DNA of 5,112 nt from the NCBI GenBank assembly GCA_017467985.1, contig JAFUJY010000120.1, forward strand, positions 1 through 5,112, in the 5' to 3' direction. This DNA is from Bacillota bacterium (GTDB taxonomy: Bacteria > Bacillota > Clostridia > Lachnospirales > Bianqueaceae). Under the pieces are notes generated by a model, which saw nothing but the letters and a program-made list of their open reading frames with translations, was not told the DNA's origin and made no database searches. Below, piece after piece: positions 1 to 5,112 of this stretch. Within the stretch, counting starts at the first letter, position 1. Every line of letters starts with the position of its first letter. Made by a program: the position numbers and the translations under genes.

Positions 1-166
1 ACAGGAGCTGCGCAATCACCAGACTGGCAGTCGTATCGTTAACTTCGTCAGACAGGAAAATGATTCGATCCTGCAGCAGACGGGAGTAGATATCATAACT
101 GCGCTCACCTCTGCTGGTCTGCTCAATAACATAGGGAATCGAAACCATGTTCTTAAAATTATCCAC
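1..166 (-). CDS. clpP: ATP-dependent Clp protease proteolytic subunit ClpP, N-terminal part (cut by window edge)
   Basis: This is the start of the ClpP serine protease, the cytoplasmic 14-mer peptidase that degrades proteins delivered by ClpX or ClpC. Fifty-five codons are visible. They translate to the family's N-terminal signature: IPYVIEQTSRGER, then SYDIYSRLLQDRIIFLSDEV and SLVIAQLL, which matches the N-terminal loop and first helix-strand of ClpP closely. The catalytic Ser, His and Asp lie beyond the window. I chose the GTG at 166 because GGGAGG (175-180) sits 8 bases upstream of it. An in-frame ATG at 184 would add six residues, but it has no ribosome binding site and would swallow this one. 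The gene follows tig by 74 bases, the usual tig-clpP order in Firmicutes. No promoter is visible in the gap, so expression probably comes from read-through of the tig transcript past the hairpin at 195-229. Identity is secure; the exact start is likely. Confidence 0.93.
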   Translation of the reverse strand, partial: MDNFKNMVSIPYVIEQTSRGERSYDIYSRLLQDRIIFLSDEVNDTTASLVIAQLL

Positions 167-194
167 TTGCTTTACCTCCCTCATTTTCTTATCT

Positions 195-229
195 AAAAGA
201 CTGGACTGGGCGCGTGCGCTCAGTCCAGT
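195..229 (-). terminator. Hairpin with short T run between tig and clpP (terminator or attenuator)
   Basis: On the minus strand, ACTGGACTG (221-229) and CAGTCCAGT (200-208) form a perfect 9-bp stem. Three further G-C pairs can form inside it above an A/C mismatch, closing a short loop. The stem is followed directly by CTTTT (195-199) and then AGAT, so the T run is weak. The shape is that of an intrinsic terminator with an imperfect U tract. No promoter is seen between it and clpP, so partial termination (attenuation), or a processing or stabilising hairpin, is more likely than a full stop. This is inferred from sequence only. Confidence 0.6.
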
Positions 230-240
230 TCACACCTATC

Positions 241-1524
241 TTATGCCTCTTTTGCGTTAGCAACCAGAATCTCAATGGCCTTCTGGGGCTTCAGGCTCTC
301 CATCATGTTCGCCTTCTCTGCCTCACCAACATTCTTCATCAGATCTTCAGCCTTCATGCCGTACATAGCAGCCATCTTTTCCATCTCGGCTACGAAATCC
401 TCTTCGGTTACTTCTACATTCTCAGCCTTAGCAATAGCTTCCAGTACCAACTCGCTCTTAATCTTGCTCTCAACGCCGGGACGCATGCTTGCACGCATCT
501 GAGCAATGTTGCTGCCGGTCATCTGCAGATACTGCTCCAGAGAGAAGCCCTGATACTGCATATACTGAGCCTGTCTGTCGATCTCCTGATCTACACGAGC
601 ATCGATCATGCCCTCAGGAATCTCCATAGTAGCATTGGCAACAGCTGCCTCAACCAAAACATTTGCACGATTGTCATCAGCGATCTTCTGCTTGTTCTCC
701 TTCAGCTTAGCTGCCAGACTCTCTTTATACTCAGCGATAGTCTCGAACTCAGAATAATCCTTAGCGTAATCATCATCCAGAACAGGCATTTCCTTCTTCT
801 GGATCTTCTTCAGAGCTACCTTGAAAACTGCAGCCTTGCCAGCCAGCTCTGCATGATAGTTCTCAGGGACTGTAACATTTACAGCAAACTCGTCGCCAAT
901 GTTCTTGCCAACGATCTGATCTTCAATAGTATCAACGAAAGAATGAGAACCCAGAACCAGCGTGTAGTCCTCGCCCTTGCCGCCGTCAAATGCAACACCG
1001 TCAACGAAACCTTCGAAATCGATGGTGGTCTCATCCCCCATCTCAGCTGCACGATCAGTTACATCTACCAGACGAGAGTTCTTATCCGCTTCCTTATTCA
1101 GCTCAGCCTCAACCTCATCCTCGGTAATCACAACCAGTTCCTTCTCAGCTACCAGCCCCTTGTACTCACCCAGAGTTACTTCAGGCTTAACAGCTACGGT
1201 AATAACAACAACGATGGGCTGACCGGGCTCCATGGACTCAACGTCAACCTCAGGCCGAGATACAACCTCGATACCCAGCTCATCAATAGCCTCAGGATAC
1301 TTAACCTCCAGCAGATCGTTCAGTGCGTCATCATAGAAAACGGTCTTGCCATAAACACGCTCGATCATCTTACGAGGTGCCTTACCCTTACGGAAACCGG
1401 GCAGCTGAATCTGACCCTTGTTCTTCTGATATGCCTTCTCGCAAGCGGCATCCATCTCTTCGGGGCTGATCTCGATGGAGATCTTAACCATATTGTGCTC
1501 TAACTTCTCTAACTTAGTGCTCAT
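241..1524 (-). CDS. tig: Trigger factor (ribosome-associated chaperone / peptidyl-prolyl isomerase)
   Basis: Trigger factor binds the ribosome at the exit tunnel and shields nascent chains; its middle domain is an FKBP-type prolyl isomerase. The 427-residue product has the full three-domain layout. The N-terminal ribosome-binding domain (about 1-115) carries the signature loop GFRKGKAP at 43-50 after a conserved AYQKNKGQIQLP helix. The FKBP-like domain spans about 163-245 (GDETTIDFEGFVDG, FDGGKGEDYTLVLGS, FVDTIEDQIVG). The C-terminal helical chaperone arms run from about 250 to 427. Length is normal for the family. ATG at 1524 has AGGAGG (1534-1539) 9 bases upstream. The gene has its own sigma-A promoter (1595-1624) and precedes clpP. 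After codon 8 it contains no TTA, CTA or TCA codon, which suggests strong codon bias as expected for a highly expressed gene. That bias also leaves a long open frame on the opposite strand, which I do not consider coding. Confidence 0.98.
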   Translation of the reverse strand: MSTKLEKLEHNMVKISIEISPEEMDAACEKAYQKNKGQIQLPGFRKGKAPRKMIERVYGKTVFYDDALNDLLEVKYPEAIDELGIEVVSRPEVDVESMEPGQPIVVVITVAVKPEVTLGEYKGLVAEKELVVITEDEVEAELNKEADKNSRLVDVTDRAAEMGDETTIDFEGFVDGVAFDGGKGEDYTLVLGSHSFVDTIEDQIVGKNIGDEFAVNVTVPENYHAELAGKAAVFKVALKKIQKKEMPVLDDDYAKDYSEFETIAEYKESLAAKLKENKQKIADDNRANVLVEAAVANATMEIPEGMIDARVDQEIDRQAQYMQYQGFSLEQYLQMTGSNIAQMRASMRPGVESKIKSELVLEAIAKAENVEVTEEDFVAEMEKMAAMYGMKAEDLMKNVGEAEKANMMESLKPQKAIEILVANAKEA

Positions 1525-1594
1525 CTAAAACTTCCTCCTAAACATGCCTTTCATTGGGCATTTCTTATGCTATAAATATTACCCGCATTGTCCC

Positions 1595-1624
1595 ATTATA
1601 GCGCACTCTATACCCACAAGTCAA
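1595..1624 (-). promoter_or_regulatory. Sigma-A promoter of tig
   Basis: Reading the minus strand, TTGACT (1619-1624; 5 of 6 consensus) is followed after 18 bases by a perfect TATAAT (1595-1600). Transcription should start near 1588, giving a leader of about 64 bases before the tig ATG with AGGAGG near its end. It lies in the 118-base gap between the spore protein gene and tig, where a promoter is expected. The -35 box overlaps an inverted repeat (CACAAG/CTTGTG) described separately. The start point is estimated, not observed. Confidence 0.88.
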
Positions 1625-1652
1625 GGCTTTTTCTTGTGTTTTTTATTTTTTT
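1615..1652 (+). terminator. Possible plus-strand intrinsic terminator in the SASP-tig gap
   Basis: On the plus strand, CACAAG (1615-1620) pairs with CTTGTG (1633-1638) across a 12-base loop. Six T, an A and seven T (1639-1652) follow immediately. This has the polarity of a terminator for plus-strand RNA. No plus-strand gene ends here, so it could only stop antisense transcription of the tig region before it enters the spore gene. The T-rich side is also the Lys-Lys-stop end of the SASP gene, so the resemblance may be accidental. The stem is only 6 bp. On the minus strand the same repeat has no T run behind it and would not terminate the SASP transcript. Confidence 0.25.
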
Positions 1653-1828
1653 CGTCTTTTCGCAACGATTCCGCCAATTTTTCCGGTATCTTTTGAACTT
1701 AGGCCCTTCCAACCCTTTTCCCGAACCACATCCAAAAGCCCTAATTCCTTGGCAACCTCGTATTTCATACGCTCCAGCTCCGGCAATTCCTGCCAGTTCA
1801 CCGGCTCCTGATTTTCTTTTTTGCCCAT
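1643..1828 (-). CDS. Alpha/beta-type small acid-soluble spore protein (SASP)
   Basis: SASPs coat and protect DNA in the dormant spore and are degraded by the GPR protease at germination. This 61-residue protein has both family hallmarks. MKYEVAKELGLLD (21-33) resembles the segment where GPR cuts, expected after Glu24. GWKGLSSKDTGKIGG (39-53) corresponds to the conserved G-x-L-T-S-x-x-A/T-G-x-x-GG DNA-binding motif. The tail is strongly basic (AKRRKK). The start at 1828 is set by GGAGG (1836-1840) 7 bases upstream. An in-frame ATG at 1882 would overlap the preceding gene and lacks a site. A sigma-G-like promoter (1852-1881) precedes it, which fits forespore expression. It lies 46 bases after the membrane-protein gene, and no terminator is visible between it and the tig promoter. 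The family call is firm; it is a short, divergent member, so no ssp letter is assigned. Confidence 0.9.
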   Translation of the reverse strand: MGKKENQEPVNWQELPELERMKYEVAKELGLLDVVREKGWKGLSSKDTGKIGGIVAKRRKK

Positions 1829-1851
1829 GTTAAAACCTCCATTTCTGCACA

Positions 1852-1881
1852 CAGTATGCGCATTAGAGAAGTTTTTATACA
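1852..1881 (-). promoter_or_regulatory. Likely sigma-G-type sporulation promoter for the SASP gene
   Basis: On the minus strand, TGTATA (1876-1881) lies 17 bases upstream of CATACTG (1852-1858). Compared with the Bacillus sigma-G consensus (roughly GHATR, 17-18 bases, CATWHTA), all -35 positions and all but the last -10 position match. The -10 end is 23 bases from the SASP ATG, so the leader would be about 16 bases and just include the GGAGG site. The -35 overlaps the stop codon (1875-1877) of the membrane-protein gene. Position and downstream gene support it strongly. Sigma-F has a similar consensus and cannot be excluded. Confidence 0.65.
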
Positions 1882-2756
1882 TCGAACTCTTCCGGCAGTT
1901 CCTGATGCATGGGCTGCAGCGGCACTTGCATCAACTGTTCCTGATTCACAAAATAAATCGTCACTCCAATAGCCAGAAAAATTCCGGGCAGATTGGCAAT
2001 CACTGATAACAAAGCCCCCACCAGACAGTACAGCCAAGGAAACTGCAGCAAAATACCAAAGGAAGAGGTTAACCCCTCCAGCAGCAAACTGGCAGCCGAG
2101 TTAATGGCCATCATCATCAAGATCAAACCGATGGCCTTTCCCTTTTTTCTTCTGGCGACGGACCAGGCATATTTATAAGCCTTCAGTCCCCATTCCTTAC
2201 GAATGGCAGTGACCGTCAATCCCATATAGTATACAGCACTCAACAATAAAAGTACGCCTATAATTAAGAATATTAAAAATGGAAATACCAATACTCCCAC
2301 CATCATCACCGTGCTCAGCACCAAAGATGCCGCCATGAGCAGAATCGGCATTAACATTCCTGCCGGCCAGCGCTTTACAGCCATTTTCATCATTTCGCCA
2401 AACCCCGGTATGGGTTTACTGGCCTGCAGCCACTGATCCGTATAAAATGCAGCGGCCAAATGGGTAATGATCCATATAATGCTCATCCCCACCTGCACAC
2501 CAAAATACCACATCACAGGGTCCAGATCCACACCCACAAGGGCTTCCATATCGCCGCTGAATAATGCCTGCAAAGTTGCGTCCGGAATCTGCAGCATCAG
2601 ATACTGCAGCACAAAGCCTGTGGGCAAAAACACAATCAATGACAGTAAGAGCCATTTGCCTAGATCTTCAAATAAAAGTCCGCCGGCATGTTTTAAGATT
2701 TCGCCGGTTGTCAGTTCCCGTTCACCAATCTGCTGATTGATTTCCTGTCTTGTCAT
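1875..2756 (-). CDS. Polytopic integral membrane protein of unknown function
   Basis: I do not recognise a characterised family. The 293-residue protein has about six hydrophobic segments (roughly 33-53, 82-104, 131-154, 156-180, 207-228 and 240-270). It has a hydrophilic N-terminus and a Gln/Glu-rich C-tail. The basic loops at 114-130 and 185-209 (KRW; RKEW; ARRKKGK) put both ends and these loops in the cytoplasm by the positive-inside rule. The stretch AYKYAWSVARRKKGKAIG followed by a membrane segment recalls the repeated 'A-x-x-x-W-x-x-x-K/R' element of DUF975/YciC-like and GDPD membrane-domain proteins. That is a weak resemblance, not an assignment. No enzymatic motif or signal peptide is visible. 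ATG at 2756 overlaps the hemZ stop by four bases (ATGA). AGGAGG (2765-2770) lies 8 bases upstream, inside the end of hemZ, so the two are co-translated. The reading frame and start are secure; the role is unknown. Confidence 0.88.
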   Translation of the reverse strand: MTRQEINQQIGERELTTGEILKHAGGLLFEDLGKWLLLSLIVFLPTGFVLQYLMLQIPDATLQALFSGDMEALVGVDLDPVMWYFGVQVGMSIIWIITHLAAAFYTDQWLQASKPIPGFGEMMKMAVKRWPAGMLMPILLMAASLVLSTVMMVGVLVFPFLIFLIIGVLLLLSAVYYMGLTVTAIRKEWGLKAYKYAWSVARRKKGKAIGLILMMMAINSAASLLLEGLTSSFGILLQFPWLYCLVGALLSVIANLPGIFLAIGVTIYFVNQEQLMQVPLQPMHQELPEEFDV

Positions 2757-4195
2757 GCATCAAACCTCCTTTTCTTTCGCTCCAGCATTTCGTCAATACG
2801 TCGAATATATTCTTCCACATTTTTTACATTGGGCAGACGTTCCAGTCGGTTCATCTCCGGCTCATAGAACTTACTCACAGCTCCTGCCCCCATTCCCAGG
2901 ATACTCTGCCGCTCTTCCATAATCTCGATATTATACAAACATTCTTTACCCGGCAGGCTATAACCCACATTTTCAAAATTACCTGCCATGTTCTTTTGGC
3001 GATACATATAATAAGGCTTCATTCCCAGACGCGCCGCAGCTTCTGCACTGATGGCAATCATGGCTTCAATATCCTGAGAATCCAGCACGCTTTCGCCCAT
3101 GCCCTCCTGATTCAATCTTGAAGAACGTTTTACTGCCAGCGTATGCACCGTCAGGCTATCCGGCGCCATCTTCACCACTTCTTCCATGGAATAGGCCGCT
3201 TCTTTCAGGCCCTCTCCCGGCAACCCCATAATAAAGTCCATATTAATATTGGTAAAGCCCATGTCTCTGGCCAGTGCAAAGGCCCTGCGGGTATCTTCCA
3301 CCGTATGGCGACGCCCGATACGCACCAGTGTTTCTTCGTTCATGGTCTGGGGATTTACCGAAATACGATCGATCCCATACTTTTTCAGCACCCCAAGGCG
3401 CTCCCGGGTAATGGTATCCGGCCGCCCGGCTTCTACGGTAGCCTCCCTCATATTCTCAAAACCGAAGGCCTCCTGGATGGCTCCCAGCACCCGATCCAGC
3501 TGATCCGGCGTTAAAGATGTGGGGGTGCCGCCGCCCATATAAAAGCTCTGCAGCCTTCTCTCTTTCTTAAACGCTCCACAGGCTCGAATCTCCTGCACCA
3601 ATGCCTGAGTATATCGTTCCATGGTATCGCCCAAGGTATGAAAATCATAAGATACAAAGGAACAATAGGAACACTTGGAGGGGCAAAAGGGAATCCCCAC
3701 ATACAAATCCAAGTCCGTCCCCCGGTGATCCTCCAGAAGTTGCCGCTCCGCATCCGCCACCTGCACCATAAGCTCCGCTTTATCACCTCGCAGATGAAAG
3801 GCTTCCGTAAGCTGCTTTTGCAGTTCTCCCCGGTTTCTTCCCTGCTCCAAGGCACTATAAGCAATCTTCGTTGGCCGTACACCTGTTAAAATTCCCCAGG
3901 GCACCTGCCTTCCTGTCCACCTGCTCAGCAATTCATATAAACCGGCTTTTAAGCTATTTTTCCCTGCATCGCCGCCAATTCCGGCAAATACACTGTCTTG
4001 GGGACAAATGTGTTCCTGAACCTCTTCACCGGCCACCAAACGCCAAGTCCGTCCCTCACAGTATAAGTTCACATCCACCGGCTCCTTGGCAATTTCTGCC
4101 ATGGGAAAAAATTCCCGGGCCAGCATGGACAATTCATACAAATAACTTTCTGAAAAATCCTTTCCTTCCATATAGAAGGCATTTACATCTCCCAT
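2753..4195 (-). CDS. hemZ: Radical SAM coproporphyrinogen dehydrogenase-like protein HemZ
   Basis: HemZ belongs to the HemN/HemW radical SAM group, linked to oxygen-independent oxidation of coproporphyrinogen III in haem synthesis. The in vivo role of HemZ proteins is less certain than that of HemN. Numbered from the ATG at 4201, the cluster motif CPSKCSYC gives Cys173, Cys177 and Cys180 (C-x3-C-x2-C). SAM-binding elements follow: GGGTPTSL 223-230, VEAGRPDTIT 256-265, RISVNPQTMN 279-288 and GLPGE 326-330. The 160-residue N-terminal extension with GVRPTK (107-112) and the C-terminal YYMYRQKNMAGNFENVGYS (397-414) are typical of HemZ. Phe182 stands where HemN has a fourth Cys. I prefer the ATG at 4195 because GAGG (4203-4206) lies 7 bases upstream; from 4201 the same site would be too close. 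That gives 480 residues, the usual length. It follows the MBL gene by nine bases and overlaps the next gene by four. Confidence 0.93.
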   Translation of the reverse strand: MGDVNAFYMEGKDFSESYLYELSMLAREFFPMAEIAKEPVDVNLYCEGRTWRLVAGEEVQEHICPQDSVFAGIGGDAGKNSLKAGLYELLSRWTGRQVPWGILTGVRPTKIAYSALEQGRNRGELQKQLTEAFHLRGDKAELMVQVADAERQLLEDHRGTDLDLYVGIPFCPSKCSYCSFVSYDFHTLGDTMERYTQALVQEIRACGAFKKERRLQSFYMGGGTPTSLTPDQLDRVLGAIQEAFGFENMREATVEAGRPDTITRERLGVLKKYGIDRISVNPQTMNEETLVRIGRRHTVEDTRRAFALARDMGFTNINMDFIMGLPGEGLKEAAYSMEEVVKMAPDSLTVHTLAVKRSSRLNQEGMGESVLDSQDIEAMIAISAEAAARLGMKPYYMYRQKNMAGNFENVGYSLPGKECLYNIEIMEERQSILGMGAGAVSKFYEPEMNRLERLPNVKNVEEYIRRIDEMLERKKRRFDA

Positions 4196-4206
4196 AATCA
4201 TTCCTC
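4196..4206 (-). promoter_or_regulatory. Ribosome binding site deciding the hemZ start
   Basis: GAGG (4203-4206) overlaps the TGA stop of the upstream hydrolase gene (4205-4207). It is 7 bases from the ATG at 4195 but only 1 base from the ATG at 4201. This spacing favours the inner ATG and implies that ribosomes ending on the hydrolase reading frame reinitiate on hemZ. It is weaker than the AGGAGG sites of tig and the membrane-protein gene. Confidence 0.55.
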
Positions 4207-4843
4207 AGTTCAAAAATGGATTCGTTTTCTTCTCCTGACCAATCGTCGTTTGGGGTCCATGCCCGGGCAAAACCACAGTCTCTTCCGGCAGAATCAGCAA
4301 CTTTTCCTGAATGGAACGAATCAACTGTACACCACTGCCTCGGTACATATCTGTTCGTCCAATGCTGCCAGCAAACAACTGGTCGCCCACAATAATAACG
4401 CCCGCTGCAGGATGATACAAGCACATACCACACGCTGAATGCCCCGGCAGGGTGATAATTTGAAAAGAACTTTCGCCCAACTGCAGCTGATCACCATCCT
4501 GCAATAGATTCCCCCGGGTCTCCACCGCCTGCAGGAACTCCTCAAACACTTCTTCTTCGTAAGGCCCCCGCTGCACTTCCGCCGAAAACAGATATTCCAC
4601 TTCATTTTTAGCAAAATCAATGGGAATATCATAATGTTCAGCCAAACGGGCTGCATCTGCGAAATGATCCATATGTCCGTGGGTAATCAGTACCCGTTCC
4701 GGCCGGATTCCATTCTTCTGCAGATACTCCAAAACTCCATCATCGCCGTCACCGGGATCCACCACCATACAATGTCCATCCTCTGAAGTCAGCAAAAAAC
4801 AATTGGTCTGGTACATCCCCACCGTAAACCACTGAATCTTCAT
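4205..4843 (-). CDS. Metallo-beta-lactamase-fold hydrolase, glyoxalase II-like
   Basis: This 212-residue cytoplasmic protein has the complete metal-binding set of the glyoxalase II-like MBL family (YqgX/YcbL type). THGHMDH gives His55, His57, Asp59 and His60. PGHS gives His135, the GDQLFAGSIGRTD block gives Asp154, and LPGHGP gives His195. These residues normally bind a two-metal centre (Zn or Fe) and activate water for hydrolysis, with thioesters such as S-lactoylglutathione as the classic substrate. The ending TTIGQEKKTNPFL is typical of the single-domain bacterial members, which lack the glutathione-binding C-terminal domain of true glyoxalase II. The physiological substrate is therefore open. 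ATG at 4843 follows the dtd stop after one base (TAAGATG), with AAAGG about 9 bases upstream inside dtd. The dtd-MBL-hemZ order is a familiar clostridial arrangement. Family certain, substrate unknown. Confidence 0.92.
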   Translation of the reverse strand: MKIQWFTVGMYQTNCFLLTSEDGHCMVVDPGDGDDGVLEYLQKNGIRPERVLITHGHMDHFADAARLAEHYDIPIDFAKNEVEYLFSAEVQRGPYEEEVFEEFLQAVETRGNLLQDGDQLQLGESSFQIITLPGHSACGMCLYHPAAGVIIVGDQLFAGSIGRTDMYRGSGVQLIRSIQEKLLILPEETVVLPGHGPQTTIGQEKKTNPFLN

Positions 4844-4844
4844 C

Positions 4845-5112
4845 TTAAAATGCCTTTCCGCTATCCAGTAAAAGAGTTACCGGGCCACTGCATACCTGGT
4901 GAATCTCCATATCCGCCTGGAACACGCCAAAACTGCTGCGCATCTGGCTCTGGGATGCCAATTCCTTAAAGCGCTCAAACATGTCTCTTGCCGCCTCCAC
5001 CGGAGCCGCAGTGGAATAACTGGGACGACGGCCATGACGACAATCTCCATATAATGTAAAGTTCGATACAAACAGGACTTCATATCCCAGATCTTTAACG
5101 GACTTATTCAGT
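4845..5112 (-). CDS. dtd: D-aminoacyl-tRNA deacylase, C-terminal part (5' end outside window)
   Basis: Dtd hydrolyses the ester bond of D-aminoacyl-tRNAs (and mischarged Gly-tRNA-Ala), keeping D-residues out of proteins. It acts in the cytoplasm as a homodimer. Only the last 88 codons and the TAA stop are present, so roughly 60 N-terminal residues of a usual ~145-150 are missing. The frame is recognisable from VSNFTLYGDCRHGRRPSYS (15-33 of the visible part; family form SQFTL followed by a GxRPSF segment), FQADM (64-68) and SGPVTLLLDS (75-84). The last contains the Gly-Pro-Val-Thr motif whose cis-proline enforces chirality at the active site. Two positions differ from the common form: Gln to Asn in SQFTL, and Cys-Ser in place of Asn-Asp before GPVT. 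One base separates its stop from the ATG of the MBL gene, so the two are probably coupled in one operon. Confidence 0.93.
   Translation of the reverse strand, partial: LNKSVKDLGYEVLFVSNFTLYGDCRHGRRPSYSTAAPVEAARDMFERFKELASQSQMRSSFGVFQADMEIHQVCSGPVTLLLDSGKAF

Noticed and set aside
167..184. ClpP start at the ATG at 184
   Set aside because: It is in frame but has no ribosome binding site, and the strong GGGAGG lies inside the added codons. The GTG at 166 gives a normal ClpP N-terminus.
214..1503. A 429-codon open frame on the plus strand opposite tig
   Set aside because: It is codon-aligned antisense to a certain trigger factor gene. Its product is Leu/Asn/His/Ile-rich with no recognisable domain, and it is explained by the lack of TTA, CTA and TCA codons in tig.
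1617..1626. CtsR-like operator half (AAGTCAA) near the tig promoter
   Set aside because: CtsR sites are tandem heptads, and only one copy is present. The GTCAA is simply the complement of the -35 box.
1829..1874. Small stem (TGCGCA / TGTGCA) upstream of the SASP gene as a terminator for the hemZ operon
   Set aside because: It includes a wobble pair and has no T run after it, and its bases coincide with the proposed sporulation -10 box.
1829..1882. N-terminal extension of the SASP gene to the ATG at 1882
   Set aside because: It would overlap the end of the membrane-protein gene and cover the sigma-G-like promoter. The ATG at 1828 has a well-placed GGAGG, and the extension has no family similarity.
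2416..2736. Open frames in other phases and on the plus strand within the membrane-protein gene
   Set aside because: They overlap a convincing gene with a good start site, and their translations show no domain or hydrophobic pattern consistent with a real protein.
3511..3882. Open frame of 123 codons in another minus-strand phase inside hemZ
   Set aside because: It lies entirely within the HemZ frame that carries the radical SAM motifs. It repeats the same region shifted by one base and has no plausible start site.

Overview
All recognisable genes lie on the minus strand, so transcription runs from the right edge (5112) to the left edge (1). Gene content points to an endospore-forming Firmicute of class Clostridia. 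The evidence is an alpha/beta-type small acid-soluble spore protein, HemZ-type radical SAM coproporphyrinogen dehydrogenase, a dtd-MBL-hemZ gene string, a tig-clpP string, and strong AGGAGG-type ribosome binding sites. A Lachnospiraceae- or Oscillospiraceae-like organism is plausible, but the sequence does not settle the family.

In transcription order the window holds: (1) the 3' part of dtd (D-aminoacyl-tRNA deacylase, 5' end outside the window); (2) a glyoxalase II-like metallo-beta-lactamase-fold hydrolase; (3) hemZ; (4) a polytopic membrane protein of unknown function. These four are packed with gaps or overlaps of a few bases and look like one translationally coupled operon. Next come (5) a 61-codon SASP gene with its own likely sporulation (sigma-G-type) promoter that overlaps the end of the membrane-protein gene, (6) tig (trigger factor) behind a clear sigma-A promoter, and (7) the 5' end of clpP, separated from tig by a hairpin with a short T run.

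Functionally, the right half covers translation quality control (Dtd), thiol-ester or small-molecule hydrolysis (MBL) and a tetrapyrrole-linked radical SAM enzyme. The left half is protein homeostasis (trigger factor, ClpP protease), with a forespore DNA-binding protein between the two. There is no mobile element, RNA gene, CRISPR array or defence system that I can support. No gene-free stretch exceeds about 120 bases.

The most interesting points are modest. They are the spore promoter embedded in the end of a housekeeping operon, the uncharacterised membrane protein whose start codon overlaps the hemZ stop, the absence of a visible terminator between the spore gene and tig, and the attenuator-like hairpin between tig and clpP. 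I see no convincing sign of a new multi-gene system.
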